This document shows positions 32,155 through 40,790 of a stretch of DNA of 64,000 nt, in pieces. Made by a program: the position numbers and the translations under genes. Within the stretch, counting starts at the first letter, position 1, and each line of letters starts with the position of its first letter. Source of the stretch: Bog-473 sp963719485 (GTDB lineage Bacteria > Actinomycetota > Acidimicrobiia > Acidimicrobiales > RAAP-2); contig OY970387.1 of NCBI GenBank assembly GCA_963719485.1, positions 2,356,001-2,420,000 on the forward strand. Reading direction: 5' to 3'. The notes below the pieces were generated by a model that was not told the origin of the DNA, searched no databases, and worked only from the letters and a program-made list of their open reading frames with translations.

Positions 32155-35100
32155 ATGACCCAGTTCGGCGGCTCCGGGGGCTCGTTCGGCCCCAATGCCT
32201 GGCTGGTCGACGACATGTACGACCGTTTCCTGGCCGACCCCGAGTCGGTCAGCGACAGCTGGCGCGAGTTCTTTGCCGACTACCGGCCCGCTCCCGTCCC
32301 CGCCCCCCAGCCCACCGTGCCGCCTCCGGCGCCGGCCACGATCAAGGAGCCCCAGGCCAAGGCCGGGACGGCCGTGCCGGCCGCCACCGCCCCGGTTCCG
32401 GCTCCCGCGGCGCAGGCGGGGAACGAGGAGGCCACCCCGCTACGCGGTGCGGCCTCGCGGATCGTGGCGAATATGGAGGCGAGCCTGGCGGTGCCGACAG
32501 CCACCAGCGTGCGCACGGTGCCGGCCCGGCTGCTCGAGGTCAACCGCCTCATCCTGAACAACCAGCTGGCGCGGACCACCGGGGCCAAGGTCAGCTTCAC
32601 CCACATCATCGGGTATGCCATCGTGCGCGCGCTGCACGACGTGCCCGCGCTGAACTCGGCCTTCGTGGCCGATGCCGACGGGAAGGGAAAGCCGGGTGTC
32701 ATTCACCACAAGCACGTGGGGCTCGGCCTGGCCGTCGATCAGGAGAAGAGCGACGGGACCCGCACGCTGCTGGTCCCGTGCATCAAGGACGCCGACGCGC
32801 TCGACTTCCGCGGCTTCGTCCTGGCTTACGAGGACCTCATCCGCAAGATCCACACCAACAAGATCGCCCCCGACGACTTCGCCGGCACGACGGTGTCGCT
32901 GACCAATCCCGGGACGCTGGGCACCCTGCAGTCCGTGCCGCGCCTCATGCCGGGCCAGGGCGCCATCATCGGCGTCGGCGCCCTCGGCTATCCGGCCGGA
33001 TTCGAGGCGGCCGACCCCCGCGTGTTGGCCCAGCTCGGCCTCGGCAAGGTGGTCACGCTGACGTCCACCTACGACCACCGCATCATTCAGGGGGCCGAGT
33101 CGGGCCTGTTCCTGGGCCGGGTGGCCGCCCTCCTCACCGGCGCCGAGCGCTTCTACGACGACCTCTTCGAGTCGATGGGGGTGCCCTACGAGCCCGTCCG
33201 CTGGCAGGTCGACAGCAACGCGGGCGCCGGCAGCGAAGAGGGCGAGCACCAGCGCCTCGTCAAGCAGGTACACGTGCAGACACTCATCAACATGTACCGG
33301 GTGCGCGGCCACCTCATCGCCCACCTCGACCCGCTCGACGCGGAGCCCCCGCACATCCACCCCGAGCTCGACCCGCTGACCTACGGGCTCACCATCTGGG
33401 ACCTGCCGCGCCAGTTCGTGGCCGACGGGCTGGCCGGGCGCGACGTCGCCACGCTCGACGAAATCCTCCACGTGCTGCGCGACGCGTACTGCCGGACGCT
33501 GGCCATCGAGTACATGCACATACAGGATCCCGAGCAGAAGCGCTGGATCCAGCAACACGTCGAAGGCCAGCCGGCCACGCTCAACCTCGAGGAGCAGCGG
33601 CACATCCTGGGCCGGCTCAACGCGGCCGAGGTCTTCGAGCGCTTCCTCCACACCCGCTACGTCGGGCAGAAGCGGTTCGGACTCGAGGGCGCCGAGTCGA
33701 CCATCGTGCTGCTCGACGCGCTGCTCGATGCCGCCGCCGGGTCGGGGGTGGCCGAGGTCGTGATGGGCATGGCCCACCGCGGCCGTCTCAACGTGCTGGC
33801 GAACATCGTGGGCAAGTCCTACCGGGAGATCTTCGAGGAGTTTGAGGGCAACCTCGACCCCGAGTCGGTGCAGGGCTCCGGGGACGTGAAGTACCACAAG
33901 GGCGCGCGGGGGGTGTTCCACGGCAGTGCCGGGGAGGAACTCCCCATCACGCTCGCTTCCAACCCCTCGCATCTCGAGGCGGTGGATCCCGTCGTCGAGG
34001 GCATGACCCGGGCCAAGCAGGACCGGCTCTCACCGCCGACGGACGGGACGCCGGCGGCGGCGGCCGAAGGCGTCGACGGGTTCCCGTGCCTGTCCGTCCT
34101 CGTCCACGGCGACGCCGCGTTCGCCGGTCAGGGCGTGGTCGCCGAGACACTCAACCTGTCCGGTCTCTCCGGTTACCGCACCGGCGGCACGGTGCACGTG
34201 GTCATCAACAATCAGCTCGGCTTCACCACGGCGCCCGCCTCCGCCCGGACGTCCGTGTACCCCACGGACGTGGCGAAGATGGTGCAGGCCCCGATCTTCC
34301 ACGTGAACGGCGATGACCCCGAGGCCGCCGTCCGCGCCGCCCGGCTGGCCTTCATGTTCCGCCAGACCTTCCACAAGGACGTAGTGATCGACCTCGTGTG
34401 CTACCGCAAGCACGGGCACAACGAGGGAGACGACCCCAGCTACACCCAGCCGCTCATGTACCAGCGGATCGAGGCCAAGCGCTCGGTGCGCAAGCTCTAC
34501 ACCGAGACGCTGGTGCGCCGGGGCGACATCACGCTTGAAGAAGCCGAGTCTGCACTCGACGACTTCAACGCCCGCCTGCAGGTCGTCCTCGACGAGGTGC
34601 GGGGCGAGCCCTCGCTGGCCCCGACCGAGCTGCCCGTGCCCGACTCGGGTCTGGGGGACACCCCGTCCGCCGAGACCGGCGTCTCCCCCGAGGTGCTGCA
34701 CGCCCTCTCCTCCGTGGTGCGCTCCGTGCCCGACGGCTTCATGATCCACCCCAAGCTGGAGCGCCAGTTCGTCCAGCGTGACGAGCTCGTGGCCAGCGGA
34801 CAGGTCGACTGGGCGCTGGCCGAGGCGCTCGCCATCGGCTCGCTCATGTACGAGGGCATCAACGTGCGCCTCACTGGCCAGGACACCCGCCGCGGCACCT
34901 TCAGCCACCGCCACGCGGTGCTGGTCGACTATTCCAACGGCGAGGAGTACGTACCCTTGGCCCACATCCGCGACGGCCTGCACCGGATCGGTGCCGACAC
35001 GCTGGAGCCGGCGGGGGAGATGGGCAACTTCACGGTGCGTGACTCCCTGCTCTCGGAGTACGCCGCCGTCGGGTTCGAGTACGGCTACTCGGTGGAGGCG

Positions 35101-35880
35101 CCCGAAGCACTGGTCGCGTGGGAGGCACAGTTCGGCGACTTCGCCAACGGGGCGCAGATCATCATCGACAACTTCATGGTCGCGGCCGAGAACAAGTGGG
35201 GCCAATTCTCGGGCCTGGTCCTGCTGCTGCCCCACGGGTACGAGGGCCAGGGGCCCGAGCACTCGTCCTCGCGTTATGAGCGTTTCCTGTCGCTCTCGGC
35301 GCGCGGGAACCTCCGGGTCACCGTTCCCTCCACCTCGGGCCAGTACTTCCATCTGCTGCGTTCGCAGGCGCTGTCCAACCCGAAGCGGCCGCTGATTGTG
35401 GTGACCCCCAAGTCGATGCTGCGCGCCCGTGCGTCGCGCTCGACCTTCGTCGAACTCGAATCAGGCTCGTTCCAGCACGTGATCGACGACCAGTCGATCG
35501 AGGATCCGGCCACGGTCCGCCGGATCGTGCTGTGCACCGGGAAGATCGCCCACGAGGCGCTGCAGCACCGGGCCCAGCTCGAGCCCGGCGAAGCGTCGGC
35601 AGTGGCGGTGGTGCGGGTCGAGCAGCTCTACCCATGGCCGGTCGCACTCCTCACCGCGGCCTTCGAGCGCTACGGGGAGGCATCCGAGGTGGTGTGGTTG
35701 CAGGAGGAACCCGAGAACATGGGTGCCTGGTCCTTCGTCCACGCCCGCTTGCACGCCTGCCTGCCGGAGCGCCTGCGGCTGCGCCACGTCAGCCGGCCCG
35801 AGTCGGCCAGTCCCGCCATCGGGAGCGCGGCCCTGCACCAGCTGGAGCAGGCTGATCTCTTGCGACGTGCCATTGGCTGA
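32155..35880 (+). CDS. kgd: Multifunctional 2-oxoglutarate decarboxylase/dehydrogenase E1 with fused E2 domain (Kgd/OdhA)
   Basis: The 1241-residue protein matches mycobacterial Kgd and corynebacterial OdhA in length and order. The N-terminal E1 leader is NAWLVDDMYDRFLADPESVSDSWREFF. An Ala/Pro-rich linker with no lipoyl domain follows, then an E2 succinyltransferase domain with the catalytic DHRIIQGAESG motif (about 305-315). The E1 core has GMAHRGRLNVLANI, SNPSHLEAVDPVVEG, the ThDP motif GDAAFAGQGVVAETLNLS and CYRKHGHNEGDDPSYTQPLMY. The ending is QEEPENMGAWSFV. It works with E2 and E3 subunits of pyruvate dehydrogenase in these bacteria. GarA-like FHA control is known in relatives but not visible here. 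Confidence 0.96.
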   Translation: MTQFGGSGGSFGPNAWLVDDMYDRFLADPESVSDSWREFFADYRPAPVPAPQPTVPPPAPATIKEPQAKAGTAVPAATAPVPAPAAQAGNEEATPLRGAASRIVANMEASLAVPTATSVRTVPARLLEVNRLILNNQLARTTGAKVSFTHIIGYAIVRALHDVPALNSAFVADADGKGKPGVIHHKHVGLGLAVDQEKSDGTRTLLVPCIKDADALDFRGFVLAYEDLIRKIHTNKIAPDDFAGTTVSLTNPGTLGTLQSVPRLMPGQGAIIGVGALGYPAGFEAADPRVLAQLGLGKVVTLTSTYDHRIIQGAESGLFLGRVAALLTGAERFYDDLFESMGVPYEPVRWQVDSNAGAGSEEGEHQRLVKQVHVQTLINMYRVRGHLIAHLDPLDAEPPHIHPELDPLTYGLTIWDLPRQFVADGLAGRDVATLDEILHVLRDAYCRTLAIEYMHIQDPEQKRWIQQHVEGQPATLNLEEQRHILGRLNAAEVFERFLHTRYVGQKRFGLEGAESTIVLLDALLDAAAGSGVAEVVMGMAHRGRLNVLANIVGKSYREIFEEFEGNLDPESVQGSGDVKYHKGARGVFHGSAGEELPITLASNPSHLEAVDPVVEGMTRAKQDRLSPPTDGTPAAAAEGVDGFPCLSVLVHGDAAFAGQGVVAETLNLSGLSGYRTGGTVHVVINNQLGFTTAPASARTSVYPTDVAKMVQAPIFHVNGDDPEAAVRAARLAFMFRQTFHKDVVIDLVCYRKHGHNEGDDPSYTQPLMYQRIEAKRSVRKLYTETLVRRGDITLEEAESALDDFNARLQVVLDEVRGEPSLAPTELPVPDSGLGDTPSAETGVSPEVLHALSSVVRSVPDGFMIHPKLERQFVQRDELVASGQVDWALAEALAIGSLMYEGINVRLTGQDTRRGTFSHRHAVLVDYSNGEEYVPLAHIRDGLHRIGADTLEPAGEMGNFTVRDSLLSEYAAVGFEYGYSVEAPEALVAWEAQFGDFANGAQIIIDNFMVAAENKWGQFSGLVLLLPHGYEGQGPEHSSSRYERFLSLSARGNLRVTVPSTSGQYFHLLRSQALSNPKRPLIVVTPKSMLRARASRSTFVELESGSFQHVIDDQSIEDPATVRRIVLCTGKIAHEALQHRAQLEPGEASAVAVVRVEQLYPWPVALLTAAFERYGEASEVVWLQEEPENMGAWSFVHARLHACLPERLRLRHVSRPESASPAIGSAALHQLEQADLLRRAIG

Positions 35881-37318
35881 ATCGCACCACGTCGTGGTGG
35901 ACGGGTCGAACCTCGCCACCGAAGGACGAACGTTCCCCAGCCTCGAGCAACTCGATGAGGCCGTGCGCGCGTACGCCGCCGAGGACCCGGGCGCCAGCAT
36001 CATTGTGGTCGTCGACGCGACCTTCGAGCACCGGGTGTCGGACGCCGAGCGCGAAGAGGTGCGCCAGGCCATGCTGAACGGTGAGGTGATCTCCCCGCCG
36101 GCGGGCGCCATCGGCCGCGGTGACGCGTTCGTGTTGCGCATCGCCGAGCGGACGGGGGCCACCGTCCTCTCCAACGACTCCTTCCAGGAATTCCACGGGG
36201 AACACCCCTGGCTGTTCGACGACGGCCGACTCATCGGTGGCAAGCCGGTGCCGGGCGTGGGGTGGATCTTCACGCCGCGGCTGCCCATCCGGGGCCCCAA
36301 GAGCCGGGCGGCCACGGCAGAGGCGAATGCGAAGAAGGATCCCGAGTCCGCGCCGGCGAAGGCGGCCGAGCTGGCCAAGGCCGCCAAGAAGGCGGCGAAG
36401 AAGGCGTCCAAGGCCCAGAAGAGCGCGCAGCGGAAGGCGACCCCCGTCGACACCACCTGGCCCCTCACGCCCGCTTCCCCACCCCCGGGCCGGGCCAAGG
36501 TCGACCCGGTGTTCTCGAGTGCGATCGACGAGGCGCTCGAGGAAGCCATGCATCCGCCGGAGCCTCAGAAGTCACGGGGCGCCGCCAAGAAGCATGCGGC
36601 GGCCAAGAAAGCGGCCCCACCGAAGAGCGCCAAGGTCAAGAAGGACACGGCGTCGGGGAGGGCGGTTGCCCACAAGGGCTCCAACCCCAAGGCCGAGCGC
36701 GCACCGCGCCAGGGACCCGGCCGCACCCAGAAGAAGCGGTCGGCGCCGCCTCCGGCAGTGAACGAGCCACTGACCTTCATCAATTTCGTCGCCGCGTTCA
36801 CGGTCGGGAGCACCATTGAGGGTGAGGTGGTGTCGTTCACCTCTCACGGAGCGATGGTGGACGTCCCGCTGCCGGGCGGTGGCGCGCTGCACTGTTACAT
36901 CCCGCTGACCGCCATGGGCACACCGCCCCCCACCAAGGCGCGCCAGGTGCTCAAGAAGGGCGAGGTCCGCCCGTTCGTGCTGGCCGGCCTGGACCCATCC
37001 CGCCGGGTGGCCGAGCTCGCGCTGCCGCACGCCAGGCCGGTCGCCTCGAAGCGGACCGCGGCCAAGAAAGCCGTTCCCCCGACCAAGCCGGCGCCGTCCA
37101 CCAAGGTGGCCCCGTCGACCAAGAAGGCGGCAGCGAAGAAGGCTCCGTCCCCGGCGAAGAAGGCGACAAAGAAGGCGACGAAGAAGGCAGCGCCGAAGGC
37201 CAAGAAGGCCCCGAAGAAGACCGCCGTCAACAAGGCGGCCAAGAAGGCGACCAAGGCCAGCCAGAGCCCGCCCAAGAAGTCGGCGGCGAAGAAGGCCGCC
37301 AAAGCGAGGCAGCGATGA
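35867..37318 (+). CDS. NYN/Zc3h12a-like ribonuclease with S1-like domain and lysine-rich tails
   Basis: The 483-residue product has three parts. Residues 8-143 form a PIN-like fold of the NYN/Zc3h12a type: D12 (VVVDGSN), D50 (IIVVVDATFEH), D86 (GRGDAFVLRIA) and D104 (LSNDSFQEF) are in the places of the four metal-binding aspartates. Residues about 312-388 look like an S1-type RNA-binding barrel (VGSTIEGEVVSFTSHGAMVDV...LKKGEVRPFVLAGLDPSRRVAEL). Between and after are Lys/Ala/Pro-rich segments like histone H1 tails (145-300 and 395-483). The start GTG 35867 overlaps the kgd stop by 14 bases. RNA cleavage is inferred from the intact aspartates; the target is unknown. Confidence 0.8.
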   Translation: MPLAESHHVVVDGSNLATEGRTFPSLEQLDEAVRAYAAEDPGASIIVVVDATFEHRVSDAEREEVRQAMLNGEVISPPAGAIGRGDAFVLRIAERTGATVLSNDSFQEFHGEHPWLFDDGRLIGGKPVPGVGWIFTPRLPIRGPKSRAATAEANAKKDPESAPAKAAELAKAAKKAAKKASKAQKSAQRKATPVDTTWPLTPASPPPGRAKVDPVFSSAIDEALEEAMHPPEPQKSRGAAKKHAAAKKAAPPKSAKVKKDTASGRAVAHKGSNPKAERAPRQGPGRTQKKRSAPPPAVNEPLTFINFVAAFTVGSTIEGEVVSFTSHGAMVDVPLPGGGALHCYIPLTAMGTPPPTKARQVLKKGEVRPFVLAGLDPSRRVAELALPHARPVASKRTAAKKAVPPTKPAPSTKVAPSTKKAAAKKAPSPAKKATKKATKKAAPKAKKAPKKTAVNKAAKKATKASQSPPKKSAAKKAAKARQR

Positions 37319-37334
37319 GGGCCGGTACGCTCCC

Positions 37335-37772
37335 GTGACGGTGCCCCCCCGCCCGGCCGACGTCCTGCCCCATCGGCCTCCGTTCCTCTTCATCAGCGAC
37401 GTGACGGCGGTCGAGCCCGGCGTCTCCGCTCGCGGACAGTGGGAGCTGCGCGGCGATGAAGCGTTTTTCCAAGGCCACTTCCCCGGCCGACCGACCCTGC
37501 CCGGGGTGCTGATGGTCGAATCGATGGCCCAGCTCGGGGGCATCGCCGTGCTGCTCGATCCCCGCTATGCGGGCAAGCTGCCGCTGTTCGGGGGTATCGA
37601 GCGGGCGCGCTTCCGCCGCCAGGTCGTTCCAGGCGAGACCCTCGAACTCGAGGTGATCATGGACCGCCTGTCGGCCCGGGCCGGCAAGGGGCACGGGCGG
37701 GCGTCGGTCGGCGGGCAGACCGCCTGCGAGGCCGAGCTTCTCTTCGTCATCGTCGACGGGGGCGCGAACTGA
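37335..37772 (+). CDS. fabZ: 3-hydroxyacyl-ACP dehydratase FabZ-like
   Basis: The 145-residue hot-dog-fold enzyme shows the FabZ motifs VLPHRPPFLFISDV (about residues 10-23), FFQGHFPGRPTLPGVLMVESMAQLGG (44-69) with the catalytic His and Glu, and FGGIERARFRRQVVPGETLELEV. It dehydrates 3-hydroxyacyl-ACP in type II fatty acid synthesis. The start is GTG 37335; GTG 37344 is an alternative. Its stop overlaps the xthA ATG by one base (TGATG), so they are co-translated. Confidence 0.92.
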   Translation: MTVPPRPADVLPHRPPFLFISDVTAVEPGVSARGQWELRGDEAFFQGHFPGRPTLPGVLMVESMAQLGGIAVLLDPRYAGKLPLFGGIERARFRRQVVPGETLELEVIMDRLSARAGKGHGRASVGGQTACEAELLFVIVDGGAN

Positions 37773-38542
37773 TGCGGCTGGCCACCTGGAACGTCAATTC
37801 GCTGACGGCCCGCCTGCCCCGGGTCACGGACTGGGTCGAGGCGAACCAGCCCGACGTGGTGTGCATGCAGGAGACGAAGCAGGCGGACGACAAGTTCCCG
37901 GAGAAGGTGTTCGCGGAGCTCGGCTATGAATCAGTCCACTACGGCGACGGGCGATGGAACGGCGTTGCCATCATCAGCAGGGTCGGACTCGAAAGCGTCA
38001 CGCGCGGGTTCGGCACCTCGGACGACGAGCACGGACGCCGGATCGTGTCAGCGGAGTGTGCCGGGACGCGTGTCTTCTCGGTCTACGTCCCCAACGGCCG
38101 GGCGCTCGACAACGAGTTCTACGAAGTCAAGCTGGCCTGGCTGGCCCGCCTGCGCTCCACGCTGGACCAGATGTGCCCGCCCGGGTCCTCGGTCGCGGTG
38201 TGCGGCGACTTCAACGTTGCTCCCGACGACGGCGACGTGTGGGACCCCGCCGCGTTTGTGGGCTCGACGCATGTGAGCGAGCCTGAGCGCGCCGCGTTGC
38301 GCGCCGTCGAGGGCTGGGGTCTCGACGACGTGTTCCGGCGGTTCAACGAGCCCGGCACCTTCACGTGGTGGGACTACCGGGCCGGGGACTTCCACGAGGG
38401 ACGCGGGCTGCGCATCGACCTTGTCCTCGTGAGCGACGACCTCGTGGAGCGGGCCACCGGAGCCTTTCGCGACCGCGACGCCCGCAAGGGCCAGAAACCC
38501 TCGGACCACGCGCCCGTCGTGGTCGACTTCGCCGATACCTGA
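37772..38542 (+). CDS. xthA: Exodeoxyribonuclease III (AP endonuclease)
   Basis: The 256-residue protein is of the EEP nuclease family: LATWNVNSLTARLPRV (3-18, metal ligand Asn), CMQETKQ (metal-binding Glu), the catalytic Tyr region FSVYVPNGRALDNEFYEVKLAWL, VAVCGDFNVAPDDGDVWDP and the closing GLRIDLVLVSDDL...KPSDHAPVVVDF with the catalytic His. It repairs abasic sites and 3' blocks. ATG 37772 overlaps the fabZ stop. A twin-hairpin repeat follows. Confidence 0.95.
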   Translation: MRLATWNVNSLTARLPRVTDWVEANQPDVVCMQETKQADDKFPEKVFAELGYESVHYGDGRWNGVAIISRVGLESVTRGFGTSDDEHGRRIVSAECAGTRVFSVYVPNGRALDNEFYEVKLAWLARLRSTLDQMCPPGSSVAVCGDFNVAPDDGDVWDPAAFVGSTHVSEPERAALRAVEGWGLDDVFRRFNEPGTFTWWDYRAGDFHEGRGLRIDLVLVSDDLVERATGAFRDRDARKGQKPSDHAPVVVDFADT

Positions 38543-38576
38543 AGACAGGTTTGCCGCGCAGGCAGGCCCCCGAGGC

Positions 38577-38680
38577 GCTTGGCCGTCGCCAAGAGCAGCC
38601 GTCGCTGCTCGGCCAAGCACCTTTCCAACCGGTGTTCCTCGTGCGTGGCCGTCGCCAAGAGCAGCCGTCGCTGCTCGGCC
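38577..38680. repeat. Two copies of a 34-base hairpin repeat
   Basis: A 34-base sequence at 38581-38614 recurs identically at 38647-38680 (period 66). Each copy contains GAGCAGC-CGTC-GCTGCTC, a 7-base-pair hairpin, inside GGCC...GGCC arms. The first copy has longer outer arms (GCTTGGCC at 38577-38584, GGCCAAGC at 38611-38618). It lies between convergent genes and may terminate both, or be a REP-like element. Confidence 0.75.
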
Positions 38681-38728
38681 CCGCGTGGAACAGGTGTCGG
38701 TCTGGGGGTCTGCCTTCTGAAGAAACTC

Positions 38729-39055
38729 CTACCGGAGGTCGAGCAACAGGTCCCGGAGCGGGACACCGTCGCAGATGGACACGATCTTTTCGAAGTCCTC
38801 TTTGGTCAGCGACTGCTGCACTTCGGGCCAGCTCCGCGCGCCGTCTCGCATGTAGTCCATGAAGATCTCCCAGATGGCGAGGCGCTTGCGCATGCGCTCG
38901 ACCTCGAATTCGAGGGATGCGTAGTCGATGACGTCAGGCTCTTCGGCCGTGGCCGGGGCTTCCGGCGGCGCACTGAAGAGGTCGCGCCGTAACCGGTTGA
39001 GCGCCGCATCGATGGAGGGCGCGTGCGAAGTATGGCTGTCCATCTCCATCTGCAT
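38729..39055 (-). CDS. Small acidic conserved hypothetical protein
   Basis: The 108-residue product is hydrophilic, mostly helical by eye: a disordered first 40 residues, then YASLEFEVERMRKRLAIWEIFMDYMRDGARSWPEVQQSLTKEDFEKIVSICDGVPLRDLLLDL. No family is recognised. The ATG at 39055 has an excellent GAGGAGG 4 bases upstream, which makes a real gene likely. Upstream (minus strand) a TATAGC at 39141-39146 could be a -10 element and a 10-base palindrome ACAGGCCTGT at 39124-39133 could be an operator. Confidence 0.6.
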   Translation of the reverse strand: MQMEMDSHTSHAPSIDAALNRLRRDLFSAPPEAPATAEEPDVIDYASLEFEVERMRKRLAIWEIFMDYMRDGARSWPEVQQSLTKEDFEKIVSICDGVPLRDLLLDLR

Positions 39056-39242
39056 TGCGCCTCCTCGGTAAACCGTCCCCTTGGTGCTCTCTCTCGAGCG
39101 CACCCTCTCCGATTCGCATGGTGACAGGCCTGTTCGGGGCGCTATAGAGCCGTTGGAACCTATTCGGCGTCGGCAGCACGGTTTGTTGTCGGCGCGTTGC
39201 GTCCGTTGTGCCTCCGTTGATGGCAGGCAGGCGAGATCCGCC

Positions 39243-40790
39243 CTAGATGGGCACCTCGATGAGGGTAGGTCCCGCCTCGGCGAAGCCTCCCTCGAGCGCC
39301 GTCACCAAGTCCTCGGCGTTCTCGACCCGCCGTGCCGGCACGCCCATGCCGCGGGCGAGGTCGCAGAAGTCGAGCTCGGGATCCGTGAGGTCGAGCAGCC
39401 GCCGGGCGAGCGGTCCGCCGGCATCGGCACCCACTCGGTGCAGTTCCATGTTCAGAATGGCGTAACTGCGATTGGACAGGACGACAGTCGTCACGTTCAG
39501 GCCCTCGCGCGCCTGGGTCCACAACGCCTGCAGCGTGTACATGGCGCTGCCGTCCGCCTGCAGGCAGAGGACGGGCCGCTCCGGGGCCGCCACCGCCGCC
39601 CCCGTGGCCATCGGCAGGCCGATGCCGATGGCCCCCCCGGTGAGGGTCAGCCAGTCGTGGCGCGGTGCTCCGGCGGTCGCCGCCGGCACGAAGAGACCCG
39701 AGGTGTTGCCCTCGTCGACGACGATGGTGCCCTCGGGCAGGGTCGCGCCGACAGCGGCGGCCAGCGTCTCGGTCGTGAGGGCACCGGCAGGACGGTCGGG
39801 CCGACCCGGGGCTGCCGGCACGCCAGCATCACCCCGGGCGCCCACTGCCTCGGCCAGGGCCTCGAGTGCAACCGCGGCATCCTCGCCCGGACGGGCGAGC
39901 GTGTGCACGGTGCAGCTGGCGGGGACGAGATCACTCGCCTTGTCGGGATAGGCGAAGAAGGAGACCGGTGACTTGGCGTCGACCAGAACGAGGTGCCGGA
40001 CGCCATCGAGCTGGGCCTGGGCCATCTCGGCCAGGTAGGCCAGGCGGTCCACCGCCGGGATGCCCGCCCCGCGTTCGAGGTTGGCGGGGAAGGTCTCGCA
40101 GAGGAGCGCGGCGCCCGTCGTCGATGCGACCCGGCTCGCCGCCTGCAGGCCGTCGGCCCGCAGCGCGCGTCCGCCGAGGAGCAGCGCTGCCCGCTCGCCG
40201 CCTCGCAGGGCCTTGGCCACCTCCTCGATCGTGTCCGCCGGCACCATGGTCGACCGGCCGCGCGGCCGGGGTGGGCAAGGACCGGTGGTCGACTCCGACC
40301 AGGACGCGTCCGCGGGGAGGACCAGGGTGGCCACGCACCCCGGCGGTCCAAGTGCGGCCGCCACCGCGTCGGCCGCGTCGGCGCCCACGTCGTCGGCCCT
40401 CGCCGTCGAGCGGTACCAGCCCGAGACGGGTGAGGCAATGGACGCGATGTCTGACTGCAGCGGCGCGTCGTAGCGGGCGTGGTAGGTCGCGTGGTCGCCC
40501 ACGATGTTCACGAGCGGCGTGCGGGCCCGCCGGGCGTTGTGCAGGTTGGCCAACCCGTTGCCGAGGCCAGGCCCGAGGTGCAGCAGCGTTGCCGCGGGCC
40601 GGCCCGCGACGCGTCCGTAGCCGTCGGCGGCCCCGGTGACCACACCCTCGAAGAGGCAGAGCACACCCCGCATGGCCGGCACGTCGTCCAGCGCGGCGAC
40701 GAAGTGCATCTCGGAGGTTCCCGGGTTGGCGAAGCAGACGTCGACATCGGCATCGACCAGTGTCGAGAGGAGGGCCCGGGCGCCGTTCAC
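39243..40790 (-). CDS. Thiamine-diphosphate-dependent enzyme, acetolactate-synthase-like
   Basis: The 515-residue product has the three-domain layout of ThDP decarboxylase/ALS enzymes. The N-terminal pyrimidine domain has CFANPGTSEMHFVAAL and the catalytic Glu in LCLFEGVVTGAADGYGR (about 46-62). A central domain follows, then the pyrophosphate domain with VVDEGNTSGLF, LTGGAIGIGLPMATGAAV and CLQADGSAMYTLQALW...NRSYAIL. The GDG motif reads ADG. True acetolactate synthases have about 550 residues and an ilvN partner; none is here, so another 2-oxoacid reaction is likely. The start GTG 40790 overlaps the stop of the FAD-oxidase gene upstream (GTGA), so the pair is coupled. Confidence 0.85.
   Translation of the reverse strand: MNGARALLSTLVDADVDVCFANPGTSEMHFVAALDDVPAMRGVLCLFEGVVTGAADGYGRVAGRPAATLLHLGPGLGNGLANLHNARRARTPLVNIVGDHATYHARYDAPLQSDIASIASPVSGWYRSTARADDVGADAADAVAAALGPPGCVATLVLPADASWSESTTGPCPPRPRGRSTMVPADTIEEVAKALRGGERAALLLGGRALRADGLQAASRVASTTGAALLCETFPANLERGAGIPAVDRLAYLAEMAQAQLDGVRHLVLVDAKSPVSFFAYPDKASDLVPASCTVHTLARPGEDAAVALEALAEAVGARGDAGVPAAPGRPDRPAGALTTETLAAAVGATLPEGTIVVDEGNTSGLFVPAATAGAPRHDWLTLTGGAIGIGLPMATGAAVAAPERPVLCLQADGSAMYTLQALWTQAREGLNVTTVVLSNRSYAILNMELHRVGADAGGPLARRLLDLTDPELDFCDLARGMGVPARRVENAEDLVTALEGGFAEAGPTLIEVPI

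Noticed and set aside
38581..38680. Two 34-base repeats 66 bases apart as a minimal CRISPR
   Set aside because: Only two copies, each a strong hairpin, flanking sequence unlike spacers, and no cas genes near.
39243..40790. Calling the ThDP enzyme IlvB
   Set aside because: It is shorter, has ADG in place of GDG, no ilvN or ilvC next to it, and is coupled to a hydroxyacid oxidase.
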